Positions 18,788 to 28,352 of a stretch of 60,701 bases of DNA are shown here, piece after piece. The translations under genes were made by a program, and so were the position numbers. Below the pieces are notes generated by a model that made no database searches, was not told the origin of the DNA, and saw only the letters and a list, made by a program, of their open reading frames with translations. The stretch covers positions 1 to 60,701 of the forward strand of contig JAILRP010000012.1 of assembly GCA_024698075.1 (NCBI GenBank), read 5' to 3'. Each line of letters starts with the position of its first letter. Within the stretch, counting starts at the first letter, position 1. The stretch is from Lachnospiraceae bacterium. GTDB lineage: Bacteria > Bacillota > Clostridia > Lachnospirales > Lachnospiraceae.

Positions 18788-20239
18788 TCACAAGGCCTTC
18801 AATACTTCTCTCAGATACTCATATACCCTGGCGGCGCTGGATATGCTGAGCTTTTCCTTCGGCGTATGTATGTTGCTGATGTCCGGGCCGAAAGAAATAA
18901 TGTCAATGCCTTCCATCTTCTTGAAGAAAATACCGCATTCAAGTCCGGCATGGAAGCCACGGAGCTTGGGATTCCTGCCAAATAAGCGCTGAAATGCTTC
19001 GAAGGCCGTATCCCGCAGTTTTGAATCCTTTTCGTATTCCCATGCGGGATAATCATATTCCTCGGTATAACTGCCGCCGATCATCTCCGTGAGACATTCT
19101 ATCTTGCCTGCAAGCGCTTCCTTTTCGGATTCGGCCAGGCTTCTCATCGTAATTATGAGGGAAAAATCATTTTCCGTAAGCTTCATGATCCCGCTATTGA
19201 GTGAGGTCCTGACCAGTCCCTCATTTTTGCGGCTCATCTTGATGATCCCGTCGGGAACGGAATTCAGCAGAAGCGAAACCTTTTTCATAGATACGCTGTC
19301 AAGGCAGATGCTGCTGTCATTCCCTTTATTTTCGGCATAGATCATCATGTTTTCCTCTATGCCCTCGAACTCGTCGCAGATGATGCGCGAATATCTCTCT
19401 ACGATATCCTCAAGCGTATCAATGTATTTACTGTCAATGATGATCTCGGCTTTTGCTTCTCTAGGAATGGCCGAATCGGTAAGGCCTCCTCCAATATATC
19501 TTAAAGAATACGGCATCTTCTTGGATATGACATACAGAAGCCTTCCCAAAAGAAGGTTCGCGTTCCCGCGCCCTTTGTCTATCTCCATTCCGCTATGTCC
19601 TCCGGCAAGCCCGCAGATTATTATGTCATATGCGACACCTTCTGCCGCATCATATCTTACCGGTACCGTGCATTTAACCCTCTTGCCCCCCGCGGAGCAT
19701 GTCAGGAGCTCTCCCTCAACTTCGTGGTCAAGATTAATGAAGATCTTTCCCAAAAGCCCCGAGGTATCAAAGGCTACGGCACCCTTCATACCGTCTTCTT
19801 CATCAACCGTGAAAACAGCTTCAATCCCCGGCATCTCTTCGGTGTCATCATCAAGGAGCGCGAGCATATATGCGACCGCGATACCGTCATCCGCACCTAA
19901 GGTAGTCCCTTTTGCATATATATAATCATCAAGGACACAGAGCTTGAGCCCGTCCTTGTTAAAATCATGGCGGGCCTCATAATCGAAGCTCTTCTCACAG
20001 ACCATGTCCATATGCCCCTGAAGTATCACATACCTGTCCTCTCCCGGCCTTGTTGGGGCTTTTCTGATAAGGACATTATCCATTTCATCCCGCAGGAAAT
20101 AAAGTCCCCTCTCCTTAGCGAAGGCGACGATGTAATCGCTTATCTTTCTGCATTTGCCCGACTGCCTCGGTATCTGTGATATCTCTTCGAAATAATAAAA
20201 AACCTTCTCGGGCTTAAGGCCGCTTAGCACTCTGTCCAT
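18788..20239 (-). CDS. pepD: Aminoacyl-histidine dipeptidase PepD (M20 family)
   Basis: Cytosolic Zn dipeptidase that cleaves Xaa-His and related dipeptides. M20C signatures are present: QGHMDMVCEK (metal His and Asp), LGADDGIAVA, VDEEDGMKGA with the catalytic Glu pair, and LDHEVEGELLTCSAGG. At 483 aa it has the usual PepD length. I start it at the ATG at 20239, with GGGAG 8 bases upstream; a GTG three codons earlier is less likely. It follows the terminator at 20269-20299 closely, so its own promoter, if any, must lie in or near that hairpin. Confidence 0.95.
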   Translation of the reverse strand: MDRVLSGLKPEKVFYYFEEISQIPRQSGKCRKISDYIVAFAKERGLYFLRDEMDNVLIRKAPTRPGEDRYVILQGHMDMVCEKSFDYEARHDFNKDGLKLCVLDDYIYAKGTTLGADDGIAVAYMLALLDDDTEEMPGIEAVFTVDEEDGMKGAVAFDTSGLLGKIFINLDHEVEGELLTCSAGGKRVKCTVPVRYDAAEGVAYDIIICGLAGGHSGMEIDKGRGNANLLLGRLLYVISKKMPYSLRYIGGGLTDSAIPREAKAEIIIDSKYIDTLEDIVERYSRIICDEFEGIEENMMIYAENKGNDSSICLDSVSMKKVSLLLNSVPDGIIKMSRKNEGLVRTSLNSGIMKLTENDFSLIITMRSLAESEKEALAGKIECLTEMIGGSYTEEYDYPAWEYEKDSKLRDTAFEAFQRLFGRNPKLRGFHAGLECGIFFKKMEGIDIISFGPDISNIHTPKEKLSISSAARVYEYLREVLKAL

Positions 20240-20268
20240 ACAGATCACTCCCGGTCATCAGAATATTT

Positions 20269-20299
20269 AAAAGCGAAACCGAAAATGGGTTCCGCTTTT
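20269..20299 (-). terminator. Intrinsic terminator of the parE-parC-rsmD-coaD operon
   Basis: Hairpin AAAAGCG-A-AACC (20269-20280) with GGTT-C-CGCTTTT (20288-20299), one mismatch and a 7-base loop. The minus-strand transcript ends in GCTTTT. It starts 6 bases after the stop of the 20305-20952 gene and precedes pepD. Confidence 0.75.
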
Positions 20300-20304
20300 A
20301 TAAA

Positions 20305-20952
20305 CTATATAACATTTACGCCTTTGCCGCCGTTTCCGTCTCTTGTGCCTGTTCCGGCATTCCCCGTATCGGTCGGATAACCTTCAAGGGCCGCTATGTC
20401 ATTGTCAAGTTCAACCTGCGGATAAAGCTGCGAACGGTCCTGGGCGATCACGTTCGCACAATCCCGAAGCCTCGCGATAAGATCTCCGTATTTTGCATCC
20501 GCGGTTCCTATCGCATGATCGATGATACCCTGAAGCGTTGCAAGCTGATTGAATGTATATTCCATCGCGGACTGTCTGATGTTATTGGCTTCAACCGTAG
20601 CCATGTCAACTATCTGCTGGGCCTGGGCTGTTGCCTGCTTTACGACCTCTCCGGCCTGTGCATAAGCCTGTTGCATGATCTCATTTTCATCAACCATCCG
20701 GACCGTTTCCTGCTGCGCTATGGAGAGCATTGCGTCGGCCTTGTCCCTGGCATCCTGAAGGATCCTCTCCTTGTTGCTGATGATCTTCTGGTACTTTTTG
20801 ATCTCTTCGGGAGTCCGAAGCCTAAGGTCCCGGAGAAGCTCATCCATCCGGTCTTTGTCAACTATGATATTGGTAGAAGAAAATGTCTGGTACTTGCATT
20901 CGGAAATAAATGATTCTATTTCGTCAATGACCTGTTCAATCCTGCTGCTCAT
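20305..20952 (-). CDS. Coiled-coil protein of unknown function next to coaD
   Basis: A 215-aa soluble protein without signal peptide or membrane segment. Residues 10-70 are charged and helical. Residues 70-150 are an Ala/Gln-rich coiled coil (many AQAQQ, ATAQ and VEANN steps) like the V-type ATPase subunit H/DivIVA-like stalks. The tail (about 188-213) is Gly/Asn/Asp-rich (TGNAGTGTRDGNGGKG) and looks disordered. Such proteins are commonly labelled ATPase in Clostridia genomes, but I see no Walker motif. The gene follows coaD directly, suggesting coexpression. The function is unknown. Confidence 0.8.
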   Translation of the reverse strand: MSSRIEQVIDEIESFISECKYQTFSSTNIIVDKDRMDELLRDLRLRTPEEIKKYQKIISNKERILQDARDKADAMLSIAQQETVRMVDENEIMQQAYAQAGEVVKQATAQAQQIVDMATVEANNIRQSAMEYTFNQLATLQGIIDHAIGTADAKYGDLIARLRDCANVIAQDRSQLYPQVELDNDIAALEGYPTDTGNAGTGTRDGNGGKGVNVI

Positions 20953-21447
20953 TTACACTCTCCCCTCATTGAATCCGTATTTCTCGTATGTCAGCTTTTC
21001 AACGACCGGCGGAACGAACTTGGATATGTCTCCGCCGTAGCTGGCGACTTCCTTGACTGTGGAGCTTGAAAGATACGCATATTTTAAAGAAGTTGTCAAA
21101 AATACCGTGTCAACGCCTTTTCTCAGCACACTGTTCGTCTGGGCGAGCTGAAGCTCATATTCAAAATCGGTTACAGCCCTAAGCCCCCTGACTATGACGC
21201 CGGCATCCATCTCCTCAGCAAAATCGACAAGAAGTCCCTCGTAACTGACGATCCTGACGTTATCAAGTCCGCCGAGAACCTCATTTAATATATTAACACG
21301 TTCATCAACAGAAAACAACGGAGTTTTGGCCTTGTTGTTAAGCACGGCGACTATGAGTTCATCGAATATTTCCGACGCTCTCTTAACGATATCGATATGG
21401 CCGTATGTAACGGGATCAAAGCTTCCCGGATAGATCGCTCTTTTCAT
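20953..21447 (-). CDS. coaD: Pantetheine-phosphate adenylyltransferase CoaD
   Basis: Catalyses the fourth step of CoA synthesis (4'-phosphopantetheine + ATP to dephospho-CoA). At 164 aa it has the typical length. The nucleotidyltransferase motif [13 protein letters not shown] (with the TxGH histidine), [14 protein letters not shown] and the [15 protein letters not shown]-terminal motif are all clear. It lies between rsmD and the coiled-coil gene. The rsmD-coaD pair is widespread in bacteria. Confidence 0.98.
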   Translation of the reverse strand: MKRAIYPGSFDPVTYGHIDIVKRASEIFDELIVAVLNNKAKTPLFSVDERVNILNEVLGGLDNVRIVSYEGLLVDFAEEMDAGVIVRGLRAVTDFEYELQLAQTNSVLRKGVDTVFLTTSLKYAYLSSSTVKEVASYGGDISKFVPPVVEKLTYEKYGFNEGRV

Positions 21448-21460
21448 TTTACCTCCCGGA

Positions 21461-22009
21461 CTATATCCTGTGTTTCATAAACACATGCTTGCTGTTTTTA
21501 TATTCCTTAATACGGATGATATCATAACCGGCCGCATCCGCAAAAGACATATCAGTCTCTTTGCCGCATTCCGCGATAAACAGCGTATCTTCATCGGTGA
21601 TATCGAGTATTTTCAATGCATTCAGCACCTGTGCGGCATACTGCGAAGCATACGGAGGATCCATGAAGACGATCCCGTATTTTCCGGTAAGGTTATATAT
21701 CCCGTTCATGACATCCCCGGCATATACCGATGCCCTGTCGGTAAAATGGGTCATTTCGAGGTTTTTCTTAATACAGCGTATGGCTTCTCTATCCTTCTCG
21801 ATAAAAGTGCAGCTGCCTGCGCCTCTTGAGAGCGCCTCAATGCCTATCCCCCCGCTTCCCGCGAACAGGTCTAGAAAATCAACATCATATAATTCCGGGG
21901 CAAGGATGTTGAAAAGCGTTTCCTTTATCTTATCCCCTGTGGGCCTTGTATCCATTCCTTTGGGCGAGATCAGCTGAAGCCTTCTCGCCGATCCGGCGAT
22001 CACTCTCAT
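21461..22009 (-). CDS. rsmD: 16S rRNA (guanine-N2) methyltransferase RsmD
   Basis: Methylates G966 (E. coli numbering) of 16S rRNA in the assembled small subunit. The 182-aa protein has the SAM motif [19 protein letters not shown] and the catalytic DPPY. The N-terminal [12 protein letters not shown] and [15 protein letters not shown] are diagnostic. It starts 3 bases after the parC stop and is followed by coaD after 13 bases. Confidence 0.97.
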   Translation of the reverse strand: MRVIAGSARRLQLISPKGMDTRPTGDKIKETLFNILAPELYDVDFLDLFAGSGGIGIEALSRGAGSCTFIEKDREAIRCIKKNLEMTHFTDRASVYAGDVMNGIYNLTGKYGIVFMDPPYASQYAAQVLNALKILDITDEDTLFIAECGKETDMSFADAAGYDIIRIKEYKNSKHVFMKHRI

Positions 22010-22012
22010 ATC

Positions 22013-24277
22013 TTATCCCCGAAGCTTGCTTCCCTTTGTGTCGCGTCCGGCAGTACGAAGCCTTGACAGCAGTACTTCCCGGTTTCCGACAGTGACCATG
22101 GTATCATCATTTTCATACAGATAATATACATTTTCAACGTGGTCCGATCCCGTAAGCTTGATGGCACGTACACCGACGGCGCCTTTCTTCTTTACCGGTA
22201 TCTCATCGAGAGCAAATTTCAGGAACACATCAAATTCCGTCTGCAGGACAACAAATTTCTGTTCCGTAACTGGGAATACAGTGATGAGCTCGTCGCCATC
22301 GAGCAGGGATGTGGCGGCAACGGTCCTTTTTATGACATCGAATTCCGTGCCGTATACCTGTTTGAACATTCCCTTTCTGGTACCGAACATCAGCTTCTGC
22401 ATGACGAGTGATGCCATCGGGAGAACATATACTATAGTCTCTTCCGATGAGGAAAAATTGCTGACGTTGTCTATAGGGATACCTTTATCACGAAGTTTTC
22501 CGAACGGAAGGTCCGATACTTTGATCGAATGCATGACTCCTTTGTTCGTGAACACGCATATCCTGCCGGTGTTGAGACAGGTAAACCTCGTCACGAACTC
22601 GGCCTCGATCGAATCCCTGTTCCGTTCGAATGTCGCAACATCCACTGTCTTGGCATATCCGAAGCGGTCCATGAGGAATACGACTTCCATCTCTTCGATC
22701 TTCTTTTCCTCGAAAACTGCCTCATCGGAATTCTCTATAAGGGTCCGGCGCGGCCTGCCGTATTCCTTCCTGATGGCATCGAGCTCTTTTATTATGACCG
22801 AATCCATTTTAGATGATTTTGACAGGATCTCCTTGAATTCCGCTATATCTTTCAGAGTCTTCTCGTGCTCGGCAATGAGCGCATCCATCTCAAGGCCTAT
22901 CAGTTTATAAAGCCGCATCTCAAGGATGGCAGTTGCCTGCCGTTCGGTAAATCGTAGCTGTGATGCGACTTTTTCGGAAATGCGGGACTTGAAATTAATG
23001 CCTTCGGTGATGCCCTCCGTCAGACAGGCTTTGGCAGTCTTAAGATCACGAGACCCGCGCAGGATCTCGATTATGACATCGATTACATCAACCGCCTTTA
23101 TAAGGCCTTCCTGTATCTCTTTCCGGTCAAGCTCTTTCGTAAGGAGGGTGCGGTATTTTCTCGTAGCAAGCTCGCGAAGGAAGTTCACGTGGTTTGATAT
23201 TATAGCCCGAAGTCCCAGAACCTCCGGCCTTCCGTCGCAGATCGCGAGCATATTCACGCCGAAAGTATCCTCAAGACGGGTTTTCTTCAGGATCATGTTC
23301 CGTACATTTTCAATATCGGCATCCTTCTTAAGCTCGATGACTATCCTAATGCCCTCCTTGCCGGACTGGTTGGAAATGTCAACTATATCAGTCGTCTTCT
23401 TGGCATCTATGAGTGAAACTATGTCAAGAAGGAACTTGGCTATATTGGCCCCGATCATCGTATAAGGGATCTCCGTGATGACAAGGGAAGGCCTGCCGCC
23501 TTTTCCCGTCTCGAGCTCTATCTTGCCGCGGAGCTTTATCTTGCCGCTTCCAGTCTCATATATCTCAAGAAGCTCATCCTTGTTGGTCACGATGCCGCCG
23601 GTCGGAAAATCAGGCCCCGGAATTATCTCCAGAAGCTCTGCGGTAGTGATGCCGCTGTTTTTTATAAAGGCCTTTTCGGCATCTATCACTTCACAAAGGT
23701 TATGAGGCGGCATGCTGGTTGCCATTCCGACCGCTATGCCTTCCGACCCGTTAACGAGCAAGTTGGGGAACTTTGCGGGCAGGACAACGGGTTCCTTTCC
23801 GGTCTCATCATAGTTGGGAATAAAGTCTACGACATCTTTGTCGAGATCGGAAAGCATCTCCTCCTGGGAGATCTTACCGAGCCGCGCCTCGGTATATCTC
23901 ATTGCGGCAGCACCGTCGCCTTCTATCGAGCCGAAGTTTCCGTGTCCGTCTACGAGTGCTATGCCCTTTTTGAACTCCTGGCTCATAACGACCAGGCAGT
24001 CATATATGGAACTGTCGCCGTGCGGATGGTATTTGCCCATCGTATCCCCGACAATACGGGCGGATTTTAAGTGAGGCCTGTCGAATCTGTTGTTAAGCTC
24101 ATACATATCGTAGAGTGTTCTTCTCTGTACAGGCTTCAGTCCGTCACGGACATCGGGAAGCGCCCTGGAGATTATGACGCTCATTGCATAGTCTATATAT
24201 GATTTCTGCATGATGTCAGAGTATTCGGTCTTGATTATGGTCTCTTCTATCGGCTCTTTTAATGCTTTTCTGGCCAT
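22013..24277 (-). CDS. parC: Type IIA topoisomerase subunit A, probable topoisomerase IV ParC
   Basis: DNA-cleaving subunit of a type IIA topoisomerase; as topoisomerase IV it would decatenate sister chromosomes. At 754 aa it has the winged-helix domain ([16 protein letters not shown]), the quinolone-resistance region [10 protein letters not shown] with the usual Ser, and the catalytic Tyr in [11 protein letters not shown]. The C-terminal beta-pinwheel has only a poor match to the GyrA box ([10 protein letters not shown]), which favours ParC over GyrA. The pair also sits away from any dnaA/recF genes, where Clostridia gyrBA usually lies. It follows parE after 26 bases. Confidence 0.85.
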   Translation of the reverse strand: MARKALKEPIEETIIKTEYSDIMQKSYIDYAMSVIISRALPDVRDGLKPVQRRTLYDMYELNNRFDRPHLKSARIVGDTMGKYHPHGDSSIYDCLVVMSQEFKKGIALVDGHGNFGSIEGDGAAAMRYTEARLGKISQEEMLSDLDKDVVDFIPNYDETGKEPVVLPAKFPNLLVNGSEGIAVGMATSMPPHNLCEVIDAEKAFIKNSGITTAELLEIIPGPDFPTGGIVTNKDELLEIYETGSGKIKLRGKIELETGKGGRPSLVITEIPYTMIGANIAKFLLDIVSLIDAKKTTDIVDISNQSGKEGIRIVIELKKDADIENVRNMILKKTRLEDTFGVNMLAICDGRPEVLGLRAIISNHVNFLRELATRKYRTLLTKELDRKEIQEGLIKAVDVIDVIIEILRGSRDLKTAKACLTEGITEGINFKSRISEKVASQLRFTERQATAILEMRLYKLIGLEMDALIAEHEKTLKDIAEFKEILSKSSKMDSVIIKELDAIRKEYGRPRRTLIENSDEAVFEEKKIEEMEVVFLMDRFGYAKTVDVATFERNRDSIEAEFVTRFTCLNTGRICVFTNKGVMHSIKVSDLPFGKLRDKGIPIDNVSNFSSSEETIVYVLPMASLVMQKLMFGTRKGMFKQVYGTEFDVIKRTVAATSLLDGDELITVFPVTEQKFVVLQTEFDVFLKFALDEIPVKKKGAVGVRAIKLTGSDHVENVYYLYENDDTMVTVGNREVLLSRLRTAGRDTKGSKLRG

Positions 24278-24303
24278 TTTACATGCTCTCTTTCAGTATG
24301 GTG

Positions 24304-26223
24304 CTAAAAATCCAGTGCCGCTTCATCGGCGTGTCTGTATATAAAATCCTTGCGAGGTCCGACATCCGTGCCCATGAGCATTTCCGTCGTTGTGCTCGCA
24401 AGCCTTGCATCTTCGATCTCAACAAGACGGAGCCTTCTTACAGCAGGGTCAAGCGTCGTCTCCCAAAGCTGGTCAGCATCCATCTCTCCAAGGCCCTTAT
24501 AGCGCTGAAGCTTGAAATTGCTGTGATCCTTGCGGTACTCGGCAAGTGCCTTGTCATCATACAGGTATTCCTCTTTCCCTTTTGAGGGCATTGCTTTATA
24601 AAGAGGCGGCATTGCTATATAAACATGTCCTTCGTATATGAGCTCGGGCATGAAACGGTAAAACAGGGTCAAAAGCAGCGTTGATATGTGTGCTCCGTCA
24701 ACATCGGCATCGGCCATTATGATTATCTTGTCATAACGAAGCTTCGTTATGTCAAAATCATTGCCGTACCCTTCCGAAAAACCGCAGCCAAAAGCATTGA
24801 TCATTGTCTTGATCTCAGCATTTGCAAGAACTTTGTCTATGCTCGCTTTTTCAACGTTCAGTATCTTGCCCCTTATCGGCAGGATCGCCTGATATGTACG
24901 GTTTCTGGCTGTTTTGGCGCTTCCTCCGGCCGAATCACCCTCAACTATGAATATCTCACATTTCTTGGGATCCCTGCTCTCGCAGTTTGCAAGCTTACCG
25001 TTCGAATCAAATGAATACTTCTGGCGGCTGAGCATGTTCGTCTTGGCCTTTTCCTCACTCTTCCTGATCTTGGCTGCTTTTTCCGCACAAGAAAGCACTG
25101 CCTTCAGTTCTTCGAGGTTTCTGTCAAAATAATGCGGAAGCTCATCTCCGGTTATCTTTGATACGGCCTTGGCAGCATCCTGGTTATCAAGCTTCGTCTT
25201 GGTCTGTCCCTCAAAACGCGGATCCGGATGCTTGATCGATACTATGGCGGTCATGCCGTTCCTTATGTCCGCACCGGTAAAGTTCTGGTCTTTATCCTTC
25301 AGAACACCTATCTCACGGGCATAACTGTTCATAATGTTAGTGAACATGGATTTAAAGCCGGTAAGATGTGTACCGCCCTCGGAGTTGTATATGTTGTTGC
25401 AGAATCCGAGTACGTTCTCGTGGAATTCATTTACATACTGGAATGCGACCTCAACATTGATACCGTCGCAGACACCGGAAAAATATACAGGAGAGCAGAC
25501 GGTCTCCTTGTTGCTGTCAAGATCGTTTATGAAGCCTATGATGCCTTCGGGCTCATGGAACTCGATCTTTTCATGCGGGATGGCACGCTTGTCACAGTAA
25601 TATATTGTCAGTTCGGGATTAAGATATGCGGTTTCGTGAAGCCTGGACTTGATATCCTCTTCCTTGAAACGGGTCTTCTCAAATATCTCGCCGTCAGGCA
25701 TGAAGTTGACCTTCGTTCCTGTAGTACGGCATTTGCCTATAACGGGAAGAAGCCCCTTTTCAAGCTCAATGACCGGAATCCCCCTTGAATATCTGTCATG
25801 ATACACATTACCGTCTCGTCTGACTTCGATATCAAGATATTCGGAAAGAGCATTGACGACCGAAGACCCTACGCCGTGCAGGCCTCCGCTCGTTTTATAC
25901 ACTTCGTTGTCGAATTTGCCGCCCGCATGAAGCGTGGTGAACACGACACGTTCGGCACTGACGCCTTTTTCGTGCATGCCGACAGGGATCCCGCGCCCAT
26001 TATCTTCGATGGTGGCGGAACCGTCATTTTCGAGTGTTACCCATATGCTGCTGCAGAAACCTGCAAGATGTTCGTCAACGGAATTGTCTACGATCTCATA
26101 GATGAGATGGTTGAGGCCTTTGGTCGTGGTGCTTCCGATATACATCCCCGGACGCGCCCTGACAGGGTCCAACCCCTCAAGGACTGTGATGCTCTTGGCA
26201 TCATAATTTGATTTCGGACTCAT
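24304..26223 (-). CDS. parE: Type IIA topoisomerase subunit B, probable topoisomerase IV ParE
   Basis: ATPase subunit partner of the adjacent ParC-like protein. GHKL motifs are EIVDNSVDEHLAG and IEDNGRGIPVG, followed by the KTSGGLHGVGSSVVNAL loop. The Toprim domain has EGDSAGGSAK and MADADVDGAHI. I start it at the ATG at 26223 (639 aa), because AAGGGG lies just upstream and the promoter -10 at 26271-26276 lies within the longer open frame's first codons. The distinction from GyrB is not certain from sequence alone. Confidence 0.87.
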   Translation of the reverse strand: MSPKSNYDAKSITVLEGLDPVRARPGMYIGSTTTKGLNHLIYEIVDNSVDEHLAGFCSSIWVTLENDGSATIEDNGRGIPVGMHEKGVSAERVVFTTLHAGGKFDNEVYKTSGGLHGVGSSVVNALSEYLDIEVRRDGNVYHDRYSRGIPVIELEKGLLPVIGKCRTTGTKVNFMPDGEIFEKTRFKEEDIKSRLHETAYLNPELTIYYCDKRAIPHEKIEFHEPEGIIGFINDLDSNKETVCSPVYFSGVCDGINVEVAFQYVNEFHENVLGFCNNIYNSEGGTHLTGFKSMFTNIMNSYAREIGVLKDKDQNFTGADIRNGMTAIVSIKHPDPRFEGQTKTKLDNQDAAKAVSKITGDELPHYFDRNLEELKAVLSCAEKAAKIRKSEEKAKTNMLSRQKYSFDSNGKLANCESRDPKKCEIFIVEGDSAGGSAKTARNRTYQAILPIRGKILNVEKASIDKVLANAEIKTMINAFGCGFSEGYGNDFDITKLRYDKIIIMADADVDGAHISTLLLTLFYRFMPELIYEGHVYIAMPPLYKAMPSKGKEEYLYDDKALAEYRKDHSNFKLQRYKGLGEMDADQLWETTLDPAVRRLRLVEIEDARLASTTTEMLMGTDVGPRKDFIYRHADEAALDF

Positions 26224-26270
26224 ATCATACCCCTTGAAAAAACATTTATACTTATCTGCCCATCCCATAA

Positions 26271-26298
26271 ATTATATCACAGAACGATGTTTTTTCAA
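26271..26298 (-). promoter_or_regulatory. Sigma-A promoter of the parE-parC-rsmD-coaD operon
   Basis: Minus-strand -35 TTGAAA (26293-26298), 16-base spacer and -10 TATAAT (26271-26276). The predicted start is near 26264, giving a leader of about 40 bases. The -35 directly abuts the GC-rich hairpin that follows recG. Confidence 0.82.
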
Positions 26299-26329
26299 GC
26301 GGGAAACACAATAAATTGTGCTATCCCGC
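26299..26329 (-). terminator. GC-rich hairpin between recG and parE, possible terminator or operator
   Basis: GCGGGA (26299-26304) pairs with TCCCGC (26324-26329), with an inner CACAAT/ATTGTG stem and a small internal loop. It begins 24 bases after the recG stop. On the minus strand no U-run follows (TTGAAAAAAC), so it may be a Rho-dependent or weak terminator. Because it touches the parE -35, it could also be an operator. Confidence 0.5.
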
Positions 26330-26353
26330 CCATCGGGTACTAATTATTGTACA

Positions 26354-28351
26354 TCAAATGGTTGCATCAACATCCGAAAAAGCAATGTTCTCTACGGCTT
26401 TTTTCAGATCGGCATGAACATCGGCCGACAGGTCGGGATCTTCCCGTAGAATGGAGGAAGCCTCATCGGCGGCCTTTTTCAGTATAGCCGAATCTCCGTA
26501 TATGTCCCCGAGCCTGAAATGTATGTCTCCTGACTGGCGAAGCCCGAACATGTCCCCGGGCCCCCGCATCTTAAGATCCTCTTCGGCGATCTTAAAACCG
26601 TCATTTGATGATCTCAGGATATCAAGGCGCTTCATCGTATCGGGATTAGAGCTCGAACTCATGAATATGCAGTATGACTGTGCTGCTCCTCTTCCGATGC
26701 GGCCTCTCAGCTGATGGAGTGCGGCAAGCCCGAACCTGTCGGCATTCTCTATCATCATGACCGTTGCATTCGGGACATTCACTCCGACCTCAACGACCGT
26801 GGTGGAGACAAGAATATTTATGTAGTTTCCGACGAATTCGTCCATCACCCTCTGCTTTTCAGAGGCCTTCATCTGGCCGTGAAGCATGCCTACCCTTATA
26901 TCATCCCCGAAATATGCCGAAAGCTCTTTGGCCTCTTCCGTAACACACCTTGCATCCATGCCTTCGCTTTCTTCGATCAGCGGGCAGATGACATATACCT
27001 GGTGTCCGGCCGCTATCTCTTTTCTAAAGAATTCATAAGCTTTTGTCCGGTAGCTTTCGTTCACTACCGCATTTTTTATTGGCTTTTTATGTGCAGGGAC
27101 CTCATCTATGACGGAAATGTCAAGGTCACCGTATACTATCATCGCAAGTGTACGGGGAATGGGCGTTGCACTCATGACAAGCACATGGGCCATATCTCCT
27201 TTTTCCGAAAGAGTGTTCCTCTGTCTGACGCCAAACCTGTGCTGCTCGTCAGTCACGACGAGCGCGAGGTTATGATATATCACCTTTTCCTGAAACAGCG
27301 CATGCGTTCCTATTATCACAGACGCCTCTCCCGACTCTATCTTGGCGCGCACATCCCTCTTTGCGGCGGCTCCCATGGAACCTGTGAGAAGGACCGGTTT
27401 AAGGTCTATCCCGGACTCTTTAAAGAGAAGCCTGATATTATTAAAATGCTGGCCGGCAAGTATCTCCGTCGGTGCCATGATAGCGCTCTGATATCCGTTT
27501 ATCCCTGCCATTATGGCAGCAAGCACTGCAATTATCGTCTTGCCGGATCCGACGTCCCCCTGAACGAGACGGCGCATAGACCGTTGCGAACACATATCGC
27601 TTCTGATCTCGTCCCATACCCTGAGCTGTGCGCCGGTAAGCCTGTACGGCAGTTTTTCGATGACCCGGGCGCACTCGGCACACTCGATCATTCCGAAATC
27701 ATTATGAGCCGTATCCCCCTGCTTTTTCATCAGGCGAAGCCGCAGTATGAACACAAGGAATTCATCATATACGAGAGTTTCCCTGGCTCTTTTCAGCGTC
27801 TCGCTGTCCTTCGGGAAATGCATGTCATAGACTTCCTGCTTATAATTTCCCGCAAGATGTTCGAATGATCTTTTTATGGTCTTGGAAACAGACGCGTTGG
27901 TCAGTCCTTTTGTGAGCGGATATATCGGATTGATCCGGCCGAGAAGATCCGAGTATGCCTCCTCGGTAAATATCTGAGGCTGCCTTATATGGAAGTGGTC
28001 ACCTTCGGATGTAAGAACCCCGCGGAATACATATACGCTTCCGGGCTTTAAGCTGTTTGCCAGGTAAGGCATATTGAACCATGTTGATGTGATGAGGATC
28101 CCGCCGGACGCAAGATCGGCATTTACTACCGACAGACGGCGCACACGCTTTACGGAAGGCCTTCTTGCCACGGAAGCGGTAAACGCGATAAGGCGGTCCG
28201 CATATAGTTCATGCGGGCCGCTTATATCTTCATAAGTAACGTAATCTCTTGGGAAATGATAGATCGCGGATTCTACGGAATCAATGCCAAGGCGCATATA
28301 CAGCCCCGCATTTTTTTCTCCTATTCCTTTCAGCTCCGTAAGAGGTGTCAT
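26354..28351 (-). CDS. recG: ATP-dependent DNA helicase RecG
   Basis: Branch-migration helicase that regresses stalled forks and processes Holliday junctions. The 665-aa protein has the N-terminal wedge/OB domain (HFPRDYVTYED) and SF2 helicase motifs: Walker A QGDVGSGKT, DEQH box, MSATPIPRTL, and motif VI QLRGRIGRG. Both the ATG at 28351, 1 base after the FakA stop, and an upstream TTG at 28360 are possible; neither has a strong ribosome-binding site, suggesting translational coupling. Gls24, FakA and recG form one operon, an order common in Firmicutes. Confidence 0.96.
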   Translation of the reverse strand: MTPLTELKGIGEKNAGLYMRLGIDSVESAIYHFPRDYVTYEDISGPHELYADRLIAFTASVARRPSVKRVRRLSVVNADLASGGILITSTWFNMPYLANSLKPGSVYVFRGVLTSEGDHFHIRQPQIFTEEAYSDLLGRINPIYPLTKGLTNASVSKTIKRSFEHLAGNYKQEVYDMHFPKDSETLKRARETLVYDEFLVFILRLRLMKKQGDTAHNDFGMIECAECARVIEKLPYRLTGAQLRVWDEIRSDMCSQRSMRRLVQGDVGSGKTIIAVLAAIMAGINGYQSAIMAPTEILAGQHFNNIRLLFKESGIDLKPVLLTGSMGAAAKRDVRAKIESGEASVIIGTHALFQEKVIYHNLALVVTDEQHRFGVRQRNTLSEKGDMAHVLVMSATPIPRTLAMIVYGDLDISVIDEVPAHKKPIKNAVVNESYRTKAYEFFRKEIAAGHQVYVICPLIEESEGMDARCVTEEAKELSAYFGDDIRVGMLHGQMKASEKQRVMDEFVGNYINILVSTTVVEVGVNVPNATVMMIENADRFGLAALHQLRGRIGRGAAQSYCIFMSSSSNPDTMKRLDILRSSNDGFKIAEEDLKMRGPGDMFGLRQSGDIHFRLGDIYGDSAILKKAADEASSILREDPDLSADVHADLKKAVENIAFSDVDATI

Positions 28352-28352
28352 A

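Noticed and set aside
22013-26223. Reading the topoisomerase pair as GyrA/GyrB
   Set aside because: The GyrA box is poor and the context (rsmD, coaD, recG) is not the oriC gyrBA locus. I prefer topoisomerase IV but cannot exclude gyrase without the rest of the genome.
26714-27868. 384-residue plus-strand open frame opposite recG
   Set aside because: It is antisense to the RecG helicase core. The His/Tyr/Cys-rich translation is typical of a reverse-frame shadow.
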